DNA from: Auanema rhodensis
Lineage: Eukaryota > Nematoda > Chromadorea > Rhabditida > Rhabditidae
Reading direction: 5' to 3'
Assembly (NCBI GenBank): GCA_964057225.1
Contig: OZ059900.1
Span: forward strand, 5,528,501 to 5,592,500
DNA: 64,000 nucleotides
In this document: piece after piece, positions 1 to 14,475 of the stretch
How positions within the stretch are numbered: the first letter of the stretch is position 1
Layout of the letters: every line of letters begins with the position of its first letter
Notes under the pieces: generated by a model
Database searches by the model: none
Told to the model about the DNA's origin: nothing
The model's input: the letters and a program-made list of their open reading frames with translations, nothing else
Program-made: the position numbers and the translations under genes

Positions 1-3000
1 TCATAGAATTGTCATATATCCCAGAAGAAAGTCAGAAAGCACTTTCTAATTTCCTCACTGCATGCTCCTTGCTTACATATAGTTTTTTGAAAACTGTATG
101 AATTATGTTCTATTACATAGGTAGACAAACAATTAAAGATATTTAAAAAATCCGCATCAAAATTGAATTAACTTTGTAAATGTGAATAGGAATCTGTAAT
201 GCTTAAAACTTTTTCTTTGACCAATTTAAATTTTTAAAAAGTTTTATTTAGGTATTTTAACGTGTTTTCAAAATGACAAATACTAGCACTGAGCGTAAGT
301 GTGTCTGCCTATTTAATTTTCTTATACATTTTCCCGCCTTCATAAGTAAGAGTATCATTCAATTTTCAGTTGCTCGCAGCTATTCGTGCGTTTTGTCCAA
401 TGATATGAATGAGGTGTGTTAGATTTATAAGTTATATTCTATTGTTGTGTCAGTTTAAAAAAAAAGTTTTAATATAGTATGAATTAAGTGTGATGACCTG
501 AGCATTGATGACACTGATTCCTTCTCTAGTCTAGGAACGTATGATACAATTCTTATGTATGAGCCGATGTTGATTTCTGAACCAACTATAAATCAGGTTT
601 TTATTTTTTTTTAAAATTAGAACTATAGTTGTAGTGATAAAGCAATTAAAAGTATATGAAGGTTAAAATTATTTTTAGGGTGGGTTCTTCTTTAATTGCT
701 GCTCACTCGGACGTTTCATAATAATTGTTCTGATACTGTTGATTTTCTGCTATTACATTGAGCTGATAGTAATTTTCACACGTGCTTCACAATAACTGTT
801 ACTCTTTTGTTAACATTTAAACATTAAATGATTGATATAAATAGTTTTTTACACATACTTAAAAGCAAAGTAAAGAATAAAAAGTTTTAGAACTATTGGT
901 GCTAGTTTTATACTGATATGAATTTGTGGAATCCTCATGCAATTTCTAAAGTTTGGAAAATATAGATATAGACAAAAAAATTTTATAAGCTTTTATAGCG
1001 TTTGTCAAGATTCGCAGAACTGTTATACATCTGCATTCAATGAAATAAGTCGTTAATGCGCAGATAAATCTATATTTGCATCTAGAATACTTTGAAATAC
1101 TTTCAATTGTTCTCGACAAGTGCTTGTTTATTTATAACATTCCTACATTACCCATGTCTATGTACATCAAATATTCACTAAGATTGAATTCTTCTTTTCA
1201 ACTCTTCTGATCTTTTCGAGAAGTTCAGGAGATTTCTTTAAATCACAACCCAAAGCAAAATAGAAATTAGATTTTCTTTGTGAGGTAAACAGTTTCAAGC
1301 GGCAGAAATTTCTTCTACACCGAATACAACACAATCACAATTATTCCACATTTGCATATTGTTAACGTTTTTTGTTTCAGTTAAAAATAATTGGCAGCCA
1401 TTTGTATAATTAACAACAATTTTCATGCTAACTATTCACCAAAATATAAATCTTGCAGATCATGTGTCATGATGTTGTAACAACTAATGCATGGTGCAAA
1501 TGCCCAGCTCTACTTTCATAGTGATAAACGAATTACTTTGAAGCATTTCAGAATTTGAAAGTTTTCCAATAGCATGATTAAGAAGGAGATGAAATATTCA
1601 AGATAATACTGGAATAGTTCATGTTTTATTCGTAATCAACATTTTTCTCATGTAATTTATAAATTCATATATTCACTTGAAATTAATTGAATTAAGTTTG
1701 AGAATCAGTCATACATCTTAAAACATTATTATTAATGACATTTATGAATAAGCAAGTGTCGAGCTCGAATGTCACACTATTAGGTTCCACGAAGAATATC
1801 TTTTGCCAATTGTATTTAAGATTCATTCAGTATTATAAAGTATTTTTGATGATCAAATGAACAATTATAAGTTTAATGTGTCAATGAAATAATTGGTAAC
1901 AAGTACTATATTAATTATAATACTTGATATCGAACATAGTAGTTAACACTTAGGCTTCGTGAAGTATACGTTTATATCCTTGTTTATAACCATCTGTCTA
2001 ATCTTCAATAGACAATTTTTGTATCTTATAAACGCCATTATTTACTCCTGATTATAGTCTTACCAGATGTTGAACATCTTACTTTTTAAGATTATATTGT
2101 CTTACATGCATATATATGCTCAATGGGTACTTCAACGTGCACATCTGAGTGAGATTCTTAATTGGTACTTTAAATGTGTAGCAATCTGACCTGCACGGCC
2201 GTTTCACCAGCCATTTATGTATATCCTAGATCCCTCATCTATTTTTCCAATTCACATCCACTTAGTTCTCAATGGCTTGACTTCTTCCCTGACACTTGGT
2301 GTCACATTGTATTCTATAACCACCCCTTTTTCTTGACGCGGATTAGTGACGGCTCAAAACTCTCCAATTTATTTGTCCAACATTATTCTTATTAAGTTGA
2401 GTTCTCGATTTTAATCATGTTATCTGGTAAATTTATTAGCACAAACTTCATCTTTGAGTTGGACTGAACGCTAACTAAACGTTCAGCATTAGTTTAACTA
2501 TTTTCCAATGTTCAATATAATATGATATATGCTTTAATTTGAAAAGTTTGTAACCTTCTGGGATTCTTTTTTTTGTTACATTTAATTCTTTTTACATATT
2601 TGAACTAAAAATTTTAGTTTTTGAAATAATTTATATTGATTACAAACATAAGCAGTAGTAATGTTTTTCAAAAATGTTATATAATAATTAACATCAAAAG
2701 AAAACTAATATTCGAAGAATTCAAATTTTTTACCCACTTTTGTTTCAAATGCTACTTAATGTGAAATAATATTCATTCGTATAAAATATTCAATTTCTAA
2801 TCTTTGCCTGGCACACAACTAACCTTTCTCACACCCAAAACCTTTTCAAACGTTAGCTTGATCCAAGTCATTACGTTTGAGTCATTACGTTCAGTTTATT
2901 CACACCAATTGTAACTAACGTTTTCCAATGTTTTTAAAATTTTAAATATGATGTTTTACATTGCCTAATATGGCATTCAAGTTTTTCAAGTTTTGGAACA

Positions 3001-6000
3001 ATATTTGTTTTAACAATATTTCTACCAAACTGCTTATTTAGCTTTCATTGGAATCATACAGGAAGCAATTATTTCTTGTAGTCACTATACCCAATATTTT
3101 ATTAATGAATTATATACCTCAGCAACTGAGTGCTTGTCTATGCTCAAAATAATAATCTGTTCTCTTGTTTACTTCTAATTTCTATGTTTCATTTGTTTTG
3201 AAATTCAGTTCACTTTTGATATTCCGTATAAGAATTAAATCATAACATTCGGTAATTAAATGCTCTTTTGGGCAGACTCTAGAGCTTTTGGCTTAGTTAT
3301 ATCACTTATCGACCAAAAGGTATAATATATATGGGTGTATATATTTTTTTTAATTTTATTTTTCCTTATTCGTATAGGGTTTGTGTTTAAAATAGCATAC
3401 GCTTTTGCCACCCATGGCGCATTGTAAAAGGACAAATTGTCGGTAAAAGAAAAGAAACGAGAGAGTGCTATACATAAATACAACAATACAACACGTATGC
3501 AATTTTCTGTCTTGATTATTCCGGAGCTCTGTTAATATAGTATGCTGCATAAACATGGAGCAAAATTGTTAATAGTGGATATGAGAGAAATGGTGAGTCT
3601 TTGAGTATAGTTTGCTTTGTACTGCTCTTGGCAATTACCATGTCTTTCCAAGCATGAAATAAATGAAGCTTAATACACAACTACATAAATGATAGAATGA
3701 GGAAATTTGAGAGAACGCAGATGGTGGAAAACGAGAGCAAAGCGGTGGCAGAAGAAGAGATGACTGGAAGCAAAAAGCAAAGATGCGTGTATTGGGATCG
3801 AGGCAGCTGCTAGGAACGTTTGGGTCAGCAGAGCAGTATAAGAGAGTTTATGCAAATAAGAGAGTACCAGGTCATTAGAGCATTGGCGACAGCGCTAGAA
3901 ATGTGAGTGAGAACAAGGAATTGCAAAATGAATAAGCCTGAAATATTACTACTCTTCCAGATTTATATTACATTTATTATTAGCTCATTTGAACATTTCT
4001 TAAGCTTATTTTATTATCTCACACAGTACTTTTTTTGCAAATAAGTTTATGTCAAACTATTCTGTATATTGTATTTTTAATTTTTTAAGTTTCTCCTAAA
4101 GTACTCGAAAATCAAATAACAGCATAATTTTAAGCTCAAATTTTACAAACGTTTCATAAGATTATCATATGCTTCAAACGTACACAACTCATACAACTCA
4201 TATTTTTTGACTTATATATATATATATATGAAAGATGGTTCTGATTAAACTTCATTCATTTGAAAGCATTCGCCATTTCAATGTGCATCTATTCTTGGAA
4301 GAATTTTATTAAACTTCTAATAAAGTTTTTATTATTCAATTAAAATAGAATCATTCAGGTTCCACCCGCAATAATATTAAAAATGTTCTTACTGGTAAAC
4401 TTCAATTTTAATTAATTATCTATTATTTGATTCTAAGACTTTTTTAAATAAATAGAAAAGAAGAAGAACTTTATACGGATCTTCTTTTGTTGACAAACTC
4501 TAATATGCCTTCGTTTGATAAACAACGTTGAGACTTTAATACTCTCGAGCGATGAGATATTTCCTCAACCTTTATTTCTTTTTTCTTTTCTTTATCAGCT
4601 ACTAGTATTTACTAATCTGGTTTGCTTTTCTTTGACTTCGACCGTCTCATCAAATCCAATATTGACGTGCTGCATAGCGTTCTTGTTTTCATGTCTAACT
4701 TTTACTAGGCTTCTCTGAAGTTTATTTACTTTAGCTAGTTGTCACATCATTATATTATCAAAATTGTAGTATATAATCGTTTTTACACTCATATAAAATA
4801 ACGTTTGAAAACAATTATGTTTTGTTATGTCATTCATTAAATGAGCAGTTTATATTCAGCAGACGGTTCTAGTTTGACTTATGTTTATAGTATATTTTCC
4901 ATTTGTAAATAAAACTCTTGATTATTTTTTCCTCTCAGAAATTATATTCTGTCTTAAGACATTTTCCTGATTTCCTAGTTCTTCCAAAATTGTTTTTCGC
5001 AGTTGTTTTCTTCCCATTTTTCCTATCTTGTTTTGGTTAACTTTGAAAATTCAGACGTATAGCTGAAATTCAGTACATAACGGCATTTCTTATTCCAAAT
5101 CGATTCGCTCGGTTTTTTGAAAACTCTTATAATTAATAAAAGATTTTCTAATGAAGCTTTCAATACAAATATATATGTATCTATATAAATATCCTAAGAT
5201 GTTTGTTCGGCATAATGACATACTTATATTTTTTTATTCTTCTTTTTGAGCTGGCACCACTTGAATCTTCAGAAATGTAGTATATATATTTGAGAGATAT
5301 ATAGAGATTGTTAGTAAAACTTGAATAGAAGACGGAACCTCTCCCAAATGCACTATTTCGATATACTGTTTAACTAAACATAGCTAATAACATGTTGCAA
5401 ACGGAGCTTAACGACTCTCAACGTGTTTGTGAAAAAGATGGAAAAGTAGATAGAATGCAGAGAATAAGAGAACGAGAGAAATGAAGAGGGTGGCACACCC
5501 ATAGTGCACAGAGCTTCCTTCACTTCCATTTGTTTCCCGCACACAACGGTTTCTAGTTACGTTTTTAAATATTCACTCACACTTGAAACATTCAGTGTGT
5601 TATATTCTATTTCTCTTACCTTACTTTACAATTCCTTTATTTATGTTTTAAGGTTTTAGTTTGTGATCAAATAAATTTAGTAAACTGCTCTATTTCATTT
5701 TTACAATGAAAATCGAGAATTAATGAGCTTTTTTGGTGTTTTTCAATTTGTAAACCTTTTCAATACAACATCCCAGTTCATAGTTTTGAATTTTTTTTAT
5801 CAGATAAAGTTTCGACTCTTTTCTGGCAGTGTGACAGATGCTCTCAGAGCAGTATGACAGATGTATGATTTGCTCAGAAGTCGAATGTCTGTTCTATGTT
5901 AATTTGCTCATGCGTTCATATTTTATCTTCTTATTTGTTATGTTTTTGATTACTTTTCAGAATAATATTGAACTGCAAGAAATATAACATCCCTGTCTTT

Positions 6001-9000
6001 TTATATTATATTTACTTTATAATGTGAAATTTGATGCCTCTTAGTTAATTTTTGGTTTGTAAATAAATAATGTTAGTAATTAGAGAGAGAGAGAGATATA
6101 CATGTTAAGAAGAGAAAGAAAAGATAGAGAAGATTATATTATGTGAACATGTCTAAGAAGAAGAGGAAGAAAGACAGATACCGAAAATGTTTATCTTGGG
6201 GTTTTAATGTTAGTATATTTCTTTTATAGATAAGTCAAATCTCTTTGAAAGCCTTCAAAAATATTATTTGTGACACAGTGCTTCTTCTGCAGCAAATAAT
6301 AATAATAATCTTTTTATTGTATCAAATGCTTTACCTCTCGTTTTCTCACGATTTGTTCCAGCTCATTGCTAATTGATTCTTTATTCAAATAATTAAATGA
6401 GTATATTATTGCATAGTAAAAACATAGAATATTATACAAACTTTATTAATTTTTGAATGAAAATGAAAACATAACACTTTATTGAGAACTGATACAAAAA
6501 ATATGTAAAGTTGTTTAAAATTTTGAAAAATAGTTGACTAATCTGCTTATATTCATTGAAAAGTTCATATACCAATCTTATTCTTCTTTTCTTGAGTATG
6601 ACAAGATTTCAAAAATACAAATACCTACTTTTATCTGATAATTATCCAAAGTTTCATATGAATTCAAACTAAATGAAAGCAAAGCTGATATTCCATGGTA
6701 TCAAATATAATCTCATTCAATCATTAAACATTTGATTTGTCAGTTTTGATTTTTTATGTATGCAGGAAATTTTTGATTAATATTTTGTATATTGTTTCGT
6801 TTACTGAATATACAATCATTCAATCGGCTGCTACGAATAACAAATGTAATTATAGCTTAAGATTGGTATGGTTGGCTTCAATCTGTTCTAGTTTTTAATC
6901 TTATAATTGCCAGCATTGCTATATCAAAAGAGGGTCAGTCTTGCACAAACGAAGCTTTATATTCTATCTTGTAATATCACCTTATGCGCCAGCTGGTCAT
7001 TCTATAACCTTGCCGTCTTCGTATTATATACATGCATGCTTAATAAGTCTATCGGGTCACAGAACATTTTTTCCATTTTGGATTCACCTCTTCTCAATTT
7101 CGATCCTAAACCGTAACATTGTTATATGTGTATATAGGGACCCGCTTTGTGTCTAATGTAACTCACTAATTTTATTTACATCTCGATATAATTGCTTCAT
7201 CACGTTTCTAATTAGACTGGCCGCAAATAATGCAATTTTAGCTGAAACACTCTGAGTCGAAGTAGAGACTGTTTGATGAATATCGGCTTACATTCGGTTG
7301 CCATCTTGGTTTACCAATCTGCTGTTTGAATTTTAGGTTTTTCTTTTCATCAATTATTGCTTCATAATCTATATCCCTAGAAAGAAAAGCCTGGTTCCAT
7401 CTATTTATTAGTGAAACATGGTTATTTCTTTTCTTGTTGACATTTTTGATTTATTCGCCATCTCATTGAACATCTTTCGTTTAGGATCTAATACATGATG
7501 CAATTCGTTCATGACTTTATTTCCCCCAGGGCCTTCATAGCGAATTGGATGCCATTTAAAGTATGAGAAATATGATGAAGTATGAAGAGACCAAGTCAGA
7601 TGCAGAAATACAGATGCTGATTCTTCAGGGTTTCAGAAGAGAGGCCAAAGATATATAAGAGACTTGATTGGGAGGAACTTAAACATCGTTCAAAACCAAT
7701 AATCATAATCATCTTTCCCTTCCTAATACTTATGCTCAACGCTTTTCACACTTGTTATTCGCATCTATGCGTTAAGACTTCGAGTAGTTGTGTTATATAC
7801 ACCATATCTTGAAGTTATACTACAAGCAATACCGCGAACATTTTTGATATTTGCATGTTCAGATAAACAGGCAGCTATACCAATAATAAACTTATTTGAA
7901 ACAGTCAGAATAATCAAATTCAAATCTTAACTTGGCTAGCTCATCTAAACTTTTAGTCTTTTCGTTTAATATTCATTCTTTTTCATTATATATTCCGGCG
8001 GCATTTAATGAATGGCCGTAATTAGCTGCGACAGCTTTCTCTGATTTTGGATGAAAAATAAATGTCTTATGCTTTAACAAGGCATATGCCATGTGGTTGA
8101 GTACGCGGAGGCCATTGCTTGAGTGAGATTCGTTGATTGCTGGGTTACTGCCAGTCAAGCAGATATTTAGCAATCTGCAAGGACTATTGTCAATTGACAG
8201 ACATATATCCGGGATAACCTGTTATTTTCTCATCTCATGTCACTCTGTTTATATAGCCAGTATATAAAAACTAAAAACCTGGTACTGCAGTATTACTTTG
8301 GAATTAATTGTAATTTTTTACATTATGGTTAACATAATATTTTAAAATTTAAAATCATCTATATATCATTTGAGAATATGTCAATTTCTTAAAATTAATT
8401 ATTGTTTGTATTTAGCTCCTGCTGATGTAATATAACGCTATCTTATATCCTAAAGTAATGCTGAAGAAGTGCCTTTGTGAAGCATGTATTTTCAAACAAT
8501 TATAGATAGACTGCTTCACAAGCATTCTTATGCATCCATTAGGCATTGTCTTCTTTTCTCTCTTTCCTTCTTTATTTACTTCGTCTCTGTTTCTGCTTTC
8601 TTTCTTCATTCACTCTTTAGGCCACTTTTAGTTTTCCTTTTTCGTTTCTATACACTATTGGAGCTCATGCGTGTAACAAACTAACCAAACGTTTTTAAGC
8701 AGTAGGCTCTTTTTTTATTGTGCTGTCAATTTTTTTCACAGCTACTTTATCAAACATATTTAGAGGGCGTCTGAAAAATAAAAACATGTAGAAATAAACT
8801 GAAATCTCATCGGTTATTATTTCACAAATTTACCTCTTATTCAATCGGGTGACATTTATTCAGCTTTTTGTTATATCATTCTTTCCACTCCGCCTAAATT
8901 CTGTTTTCACTCCAATTTTTTATTTACTTGCATTATAGTATTTTTTCAATATACGCAAATTTAGACTATGCGAAAGATATCGATTTCTTTTTTTCAGCAT

Positions 9001-10292
9001 CATTTTGAAAAGCCTGCAGTTTTTTGCGCCCAAAAAGTTTTTCCAAGACACATGCCTTTAGAGCATGCATCTCAAACCCCTTTGCATCAATATACATGTG
9101 CCTACATGCTTTTTTTGGGACTAAGAATTCACATTACAAAACAGAACTTCTTCTAAGTTCTTTTTAAACCGTTTTATAAAAATTCTTTCATATTTCCGGA
9201 GTTTTTCCCAGGTTCTTGTAAAGCATATCATGCGCATTTCTTTTGTAATCATTTTGTTATCATTGCTCAGAATATTTGAGAGTTTTTGGATGATCATTAT
9301 ATACGTTTTCGTTCTTCAGTTGCTTTTATCGAGAGCGAATCTGCATTTAAGAGAAATTGAAGTGGCGGAACTCTAATAGAAAATAGAGGAGGATAGAGAA
9401 ATGAGTGAACAGAGTCAAAGTTGGAGAGTGGGTGAAAGAGTCAGAGTAAGGAAACTGAAAAAGTTGGAAAAAATGTAAAACGAAAAAAATATCCAGTGTT
9501 CAACGCTTAACAGGCTAAAGTTTCTGGCAATTGAACAAAATCATTGTTTCGCAGTTTGAATCTTATGAGAGTATATCTATAAACATTTTAAGAAAACCAT
9601 TGTAAACTCAAGTAATCTCTGTATATCTGTTCCTTGCTTAAGTAACTTAAAAATTAATGTATGTATTATATATTAGGATCTTTCAGTTTAGTAAAACCTC
9701 TCTCTTTTTTTGAATTACTAGCAGAACTAGCTTTTTCAATTGAGGCATTTAGCGCTGTGGGGAGATATTTCCATACTCAAAAATCTCAGACAATTACCAT
9801 CATTACCTAAGCTCTCAACTCTATATAGATTTATATACTCACGAGTATGATATATTTTTTTGATGATTTTCATATTATAATTTAAGAATAGAGAAAATTT
9901 TTGACATAATTATTTGTGACTTTAAAAACTGTTATAATCACGATGCTTTTCATAAATATTGTATTGTGGAAACTTGTGGAAACTTTTGCTATTTCTATCT
10001 GTCTTTAACCTCGTATTGTGAATATGTCGGAATCGCTAACACAACAAGTCACTCGCGTAAGTGTCGTTGTATGCAAATCGTTTCTTTCGCTCCTCCGCCC
10101 ATTCTCTTATTCAATTCAATTATGCATCTGCTGTGAGCTGTCGACGTTGTTGCTCTGAAAATCTTTTGCTCTTCGTCTCTCAAATCTTCTTTCCTCATCA
10201 TTTCGTTCAGTTTTTTATGCGATATATCTTTAAAAATATTAATTTTTTTTGCCTTATCATCGAGTTATTTTGTTTTATTTTAGATTCTAAAT
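1..10292. other. AT-rich non-coding stretch with no supported gene
   Basis: I read both strands and found only short open frames without convincing splice continuity, signal peptides or family motifs. The stretch contains purine- or pyrimidine-rich runs (about 6080-6180 and 9360-9480), a short (TA)n run near 4216, and a locally less AT-rich patch at about 3690-3900 with short open frames on both strands. The part just before 10293 would be the promoter and outron of the next gene. Confidence 0.6.
10282..10283 (+). other. Splice acceptor just before an ATG, possible trans-splice site
   Basis: A T-rich run ending in TTTTAG lies 9 bases upstream of the ATG at 10293. This spacing is typical of spliced-leader addition in nematodes. 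No donor-containing upstream exon is obvious. Confidence 0.4.
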
Positions 10293-13200
10293 ATGCAATT
10301 GAAGCTTGTTTTCGCTTTATTTTTTATGATACAACATGCGGAAGCACAATCAACCGTAAGTTATATACGAAACACAATTGTCGTAAAAAAACTTTAAAAC
10401 TTATGAAGTCGTATTATTTCAACTTGTTGATCATATTCGGAAGAATATAGTAGTCATTGGAGCATAATTCGAATTTCGACAAATATTTCAATTATCAATG
10501 TTCAAAATTTTTCAGTGTAATTATGTTGGTCTAGTGAAATGCTTTATTGATATTTTGGATGAATGGGCTTGGACTCTTTATGAACTTAGAGATAATGTTG
10601 TGACAATTACTCAGGACCAATGTCAGCACTTGAGACATTTGGATAAATGTATTAAGGTACGCTTAGTATTATTGATAAATTCCAGGAAGACTGCTTAACT
10701 TATTCAAGTAATGAATTTATTTCTACTCATTCTATTAATCTTCTTCTCCTGACTGTGTTAGTATAATTAGTAAACGAGTTTAAAAAAACGAGAAGAGGTG
10801 AAAGAATTAATATATTGACAGAGTTGATATAATTGATCGATTGCGATTGTTTGCATTTAATTACTTTTCAAATCTCTCGTTTTTGCAAGCTGTTGTCTGT
10901 TCTCATTTTAAAAGAACAAAGACTGAAACATATATATAAAATAATTATCATTTTTCATATATCAGATTGTTAAGTGCAAGCTTCATAGTTTGAGAAATAT
11001 TATAGTAACTCTAACTTTTACTTTAATATTATTTGTTTTCTGATTTTCTTTTGGTTCGAACTGTATTTTGTTCAGATTACTAATACTTAAAGTGTAATAT
11101 GTCACCTATTCAAGAGAAAGGTACAATAATTTTTTCAATTGTGTCAATTTATAGTGTCATAGCTAACATGTGATATCCACATAGCTGTCAACTTCATATA
11201 ATAAACATGAAGTTATTTTATTAAAACATCGGTTGTAGGAATGGAACTACATTTGTGGATATATTCAATATTGTTTGAGAAAGAACAAAAAAAACCGAAA
11301 AATATATTGATTTTAGTAATTTTCAATTGAAATTATCCGATACACTTGAATTTAATTTCACTTTTATTCACAAATAAATGACTTAATTCAAGTTCAATAA
11401 ATATAGAAAACTACTCAAACAGATTGAGTTTGCCACGATGATGCCAATTCCGTTAGTAACAATTGATTATAAATGCATATATATATATATATATATGTGT
11501 GTGTTTGTGTATTTATTATATTTCAAAATTATAGTTTCTTAATATTAACCGAAAATAAGGACAAATTTAATCTTGGAATGAGACCAGATCTCTTCAACAT
11601 TCTATAATAACGTCATTACATCCCTATTGTTAAGCTAAAGTAATTGTTCACTGAAATTCGAACGGAAGGCGATATATAAACAGAAGACAACAAATGAGGA
11701 AACATCAGTGTCAAAGAATATACATCTAACGAATCCTCTTTGATATCTTGACAACTGTTCGTCTAATAACATAGTTTTAGTTTTGTTAGCTTCATAGTTT
11801 AGAATGCTACATTTCCTGCTAGCTTTTCGATTGGTGCACAGCTTTTCTTAATTCTGAGTTTTGAATAAAAGAATGTTGGAGGGATATGTATACCAAAGGA
11901 AAAATGAAATAGAAAGATGTATATTTTTTTGAAAGTAATAAACAAGAATATTGATAATTGTCTAAAATGTGTATATGTGTTGAGAGATTTACAATCACAT
12001 CTGAAAAACAAATTTTCATAGTTATCGTATTGCACTCACATGCATTTTGCTTTTAACTCAAATTCGTCAGGATCCGAATTATTTTTCGCACAGCTCTTAA
12101 CAATTGGTGGGAATATTTCTTGCATATTCTAAAATATTTTTCATCTTCTATTAAAGAAAACCAGTAAAAATTCTTCTTTATATATGCATAATCTTAAAGG
12201 TTTGCACACACAAATTTGTGTGAACATATTTTACTTAGTAGCATGAAACATGCTAGGTTTTACGTTACATCTCGAATAATAAAGAAGGAAAAGCTTTAGT
12301 CTCAAATCGTTAACGAATAATTCGTGAATTACCAACGTTTTCTTTGGTTTCATTTTTCACCATTTTTTGCTGAATAAAAAGTTTGATTCATAGAACAAGC
12401 ATCTTAAAGTTCTACAGAAATTCGTTGAACTAAATGCATGAAAGCGTAGCTATTTGTTAATAGCTCATTTGGCTTTCACTTAAAACACAAAGCTTTAAAT
12501 TGCTGTTGGCATGTAAATGGAAGAGAGAATAAAACTTCAATAAAATGTTTATTGATTTTTACTACATCTTATTCACTTTTCACATTGTTTCAAGAAAACA
12601 CAAATTGACTAAAAAAATAACAATAGGTTAAATTTTGTTTTATAGGATGATATGGAGGAGGCTCATCAATGCTCTCATAGCGAGATTGTTGAAGTATCTA
12701 ATACTGTTTCTGATTTACTTACTCATCGTAAAGGCTCCGGAACTTTCCTCCGTGTATGTACCGAATACATCAATGACTTGATTATGAATATTTATAGAGT
12801 TACTATCTTCTTACCTATGCCTGTTCTCAAGAAGGGCAAGAAATACTGAATAATCATCGCACATGCTTGAAATCGGAAAAAATAGGAGAAATGACAATTT
12901 CAGCTGGTACTTATTTGAGTGAAAACATTGTTGATAAGGAGACAGACGAAGATATCTGCGAAAAGGTATGTAACTCTATTTTAAATTTCAATCTTCAACA
13001 ACAAATGGTTAAAGATAAATGACAAGCTTAAAACATACATTGGAGCAATGACCGGAATTTGTGACAAAAATGAAGCCGCTCAACTCATGTGTAATTCTCT
13101 TACTAATATGATTCAAGTGAGTAAAAGTGTTAGTTGCCAATTTCAGTTTTAAATATTTAGGGACTTCATGCTGATAAACTCGGAGAAAGTTGTAAACTGG

Positions 13201-13405
13201 ACTGTAATATTGTTAATGAAGAAGAACAAAAAGTATTTTATAGATTAATTAATGTAAATGTTTGCAAAACCTATTTTAGGAAGAACCAGTTGAAGAACAA
13301 GTGGCTGCCGAACAAGATGCTCTAGGAGGGCCGGCAGATAGCTCATCACTCCGTAACGGCTTTTTTGTTTTAGTTACTGGCTTATTTACCTTTCTTCTTC
13401 ACTAG
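10293..13405 (+). CDS. Secreted cysteine-rich nematode protein, possibly GPI-anchored
   Basis: Seven exons join in phase: 10293-10355, 10516-10656, 12646-12753, 12798-12965, 13015-13116, 13161-13232 and 13280-13405. They give 259 residues. Residues 1-18 form a signal peptide (MQLKLVFALFFMIQHAEA). The mature part has 12 cysteines in a spaced helical pattern resembling nematode-only secreted families such as DUF19/T20D4.11-like or CPG4-like domains. I could not decide between these. An acidic Glu/Ala linker follows, then a Ser-rich spot and a hydrophobic end (FFVLVTGLFTFLLH), which suggests a GPI-anchor signal. Intron 2 (10657-12645) is about 2 kb, while the other introns are about 45-160 bases. 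Exon 3 stays open past its donor at 12754, but joining to 12798 continues the Cys pattern. The function is unknown; an extracellular or cell-surface location is inferred. Confidence 0.8.
11477..11500 (+). repeat. (AT)n then (GT)n in an intron
   Basis: An AT run of about ten units leads into GTGTGTG within the 2-kb second intron of the secreted-protein gene. Confidence 0.85.
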
Positions 13406-13465
13406 GTTGCAGTTAGCAACAATACTATAACAAAAACGAGCTTAGGTGACTTAAAAAGCCGTTAC
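13353..13465 (+). repeat. 13-bp perfect inverted repeat spanning a stop codon
   Basis: GTAACGGCTTTTT at 13353-13365 is exactly complementary to AAAAAGCCGTTAC at 13453-13465. The pair brackets the final codons and the stop (13403-13405) of the cysteine-rich secreted gene. In the mRNA it could form a stem with an 87-base loop. Confidence 0.6.
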
Positions 13466-14475
13466 AACCGGTGATTTCCATCTCCTGCTTCTTTTATTCC
13501 AATTGAATGTCAAATATCATTGTATTCTTCTTAAGCCTAGTTCTTTTTATTGTAATTCAACTAGAAACTCATGACAGTCAGTGGCAAATGCATTTCTCAT
13601 CTAAAATTTGTACTCTGAGCTCTCTATTGACAGATTAATTTTCCTATCATTCATTGAAGCAAATGAATAGAAAAAAGGTTTTTTGACTTTTCATAATTAT
13701 AGTAATCACCATTTTGAAGAAATTGTAATTATATTCTAGATGAAGTAGTTTTTATATAATTTTCAAAGTCGATTTTTTTCACTTTTGTTTAGAAACACTT
13801 CATCTAGCTATCACTAGTTGAACTCACAGTAATCTATTAAAAATTAAACTAATTGTTTTATTTTCATGCATCTTTCTTTAAAGTTTTCTTCTAAAAATGT
13901 GTCATATGTAAGGACTCTAACATAGGCACTACTCCTCCTGTAATTCAACTTTTATTATCTCTCCTTCAAAGTTATTATTACCTTATGAATGATTAAATTA
14001 TGTAGTAGTATATAGTACAATAAAAATGATTTTCAGTTGTTTGAGAAATAAGTGAAGAAAATTAATTGGAAAAAAAATATTTTTCAGCTTCAGAACCTTG
14101 AAAAAGAAGCTCACTAATTTCACTTAAAAATATGAATATGAACATAACCGGAGATTATAATGTCTGTAGTTTATTGCAAAAACATAAGAAGCGTTCAAAG
14201 TTTCATGAAAAAAGCTAATTTCTTCTTGACATTCTGTCACTTCGAGAAATTCGTTTTCAAGCCTGCTGTTCATCAGTTTCTTTTTTCTTATCTTAACTGT
14301 TTATAAAGAATACAAATTCTTCCATTACATTTCATGCTTGTCTTAAATTTTTGAAATCAGTTTGATGAATCTGCTTTTTTGTTTTAATTAAATGAAAAGA
14401 TTGAACTATGTAAAACATATTTTTTAAAATTAATCACTAATAATAAGATTTTTACTTGCAAGCAATACTGCTCAT

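Noticed and set aside
7973-8173. Minus-strand 66-codon frame
   Set aside because: No splice sites in phase and no family features; taken as chance.
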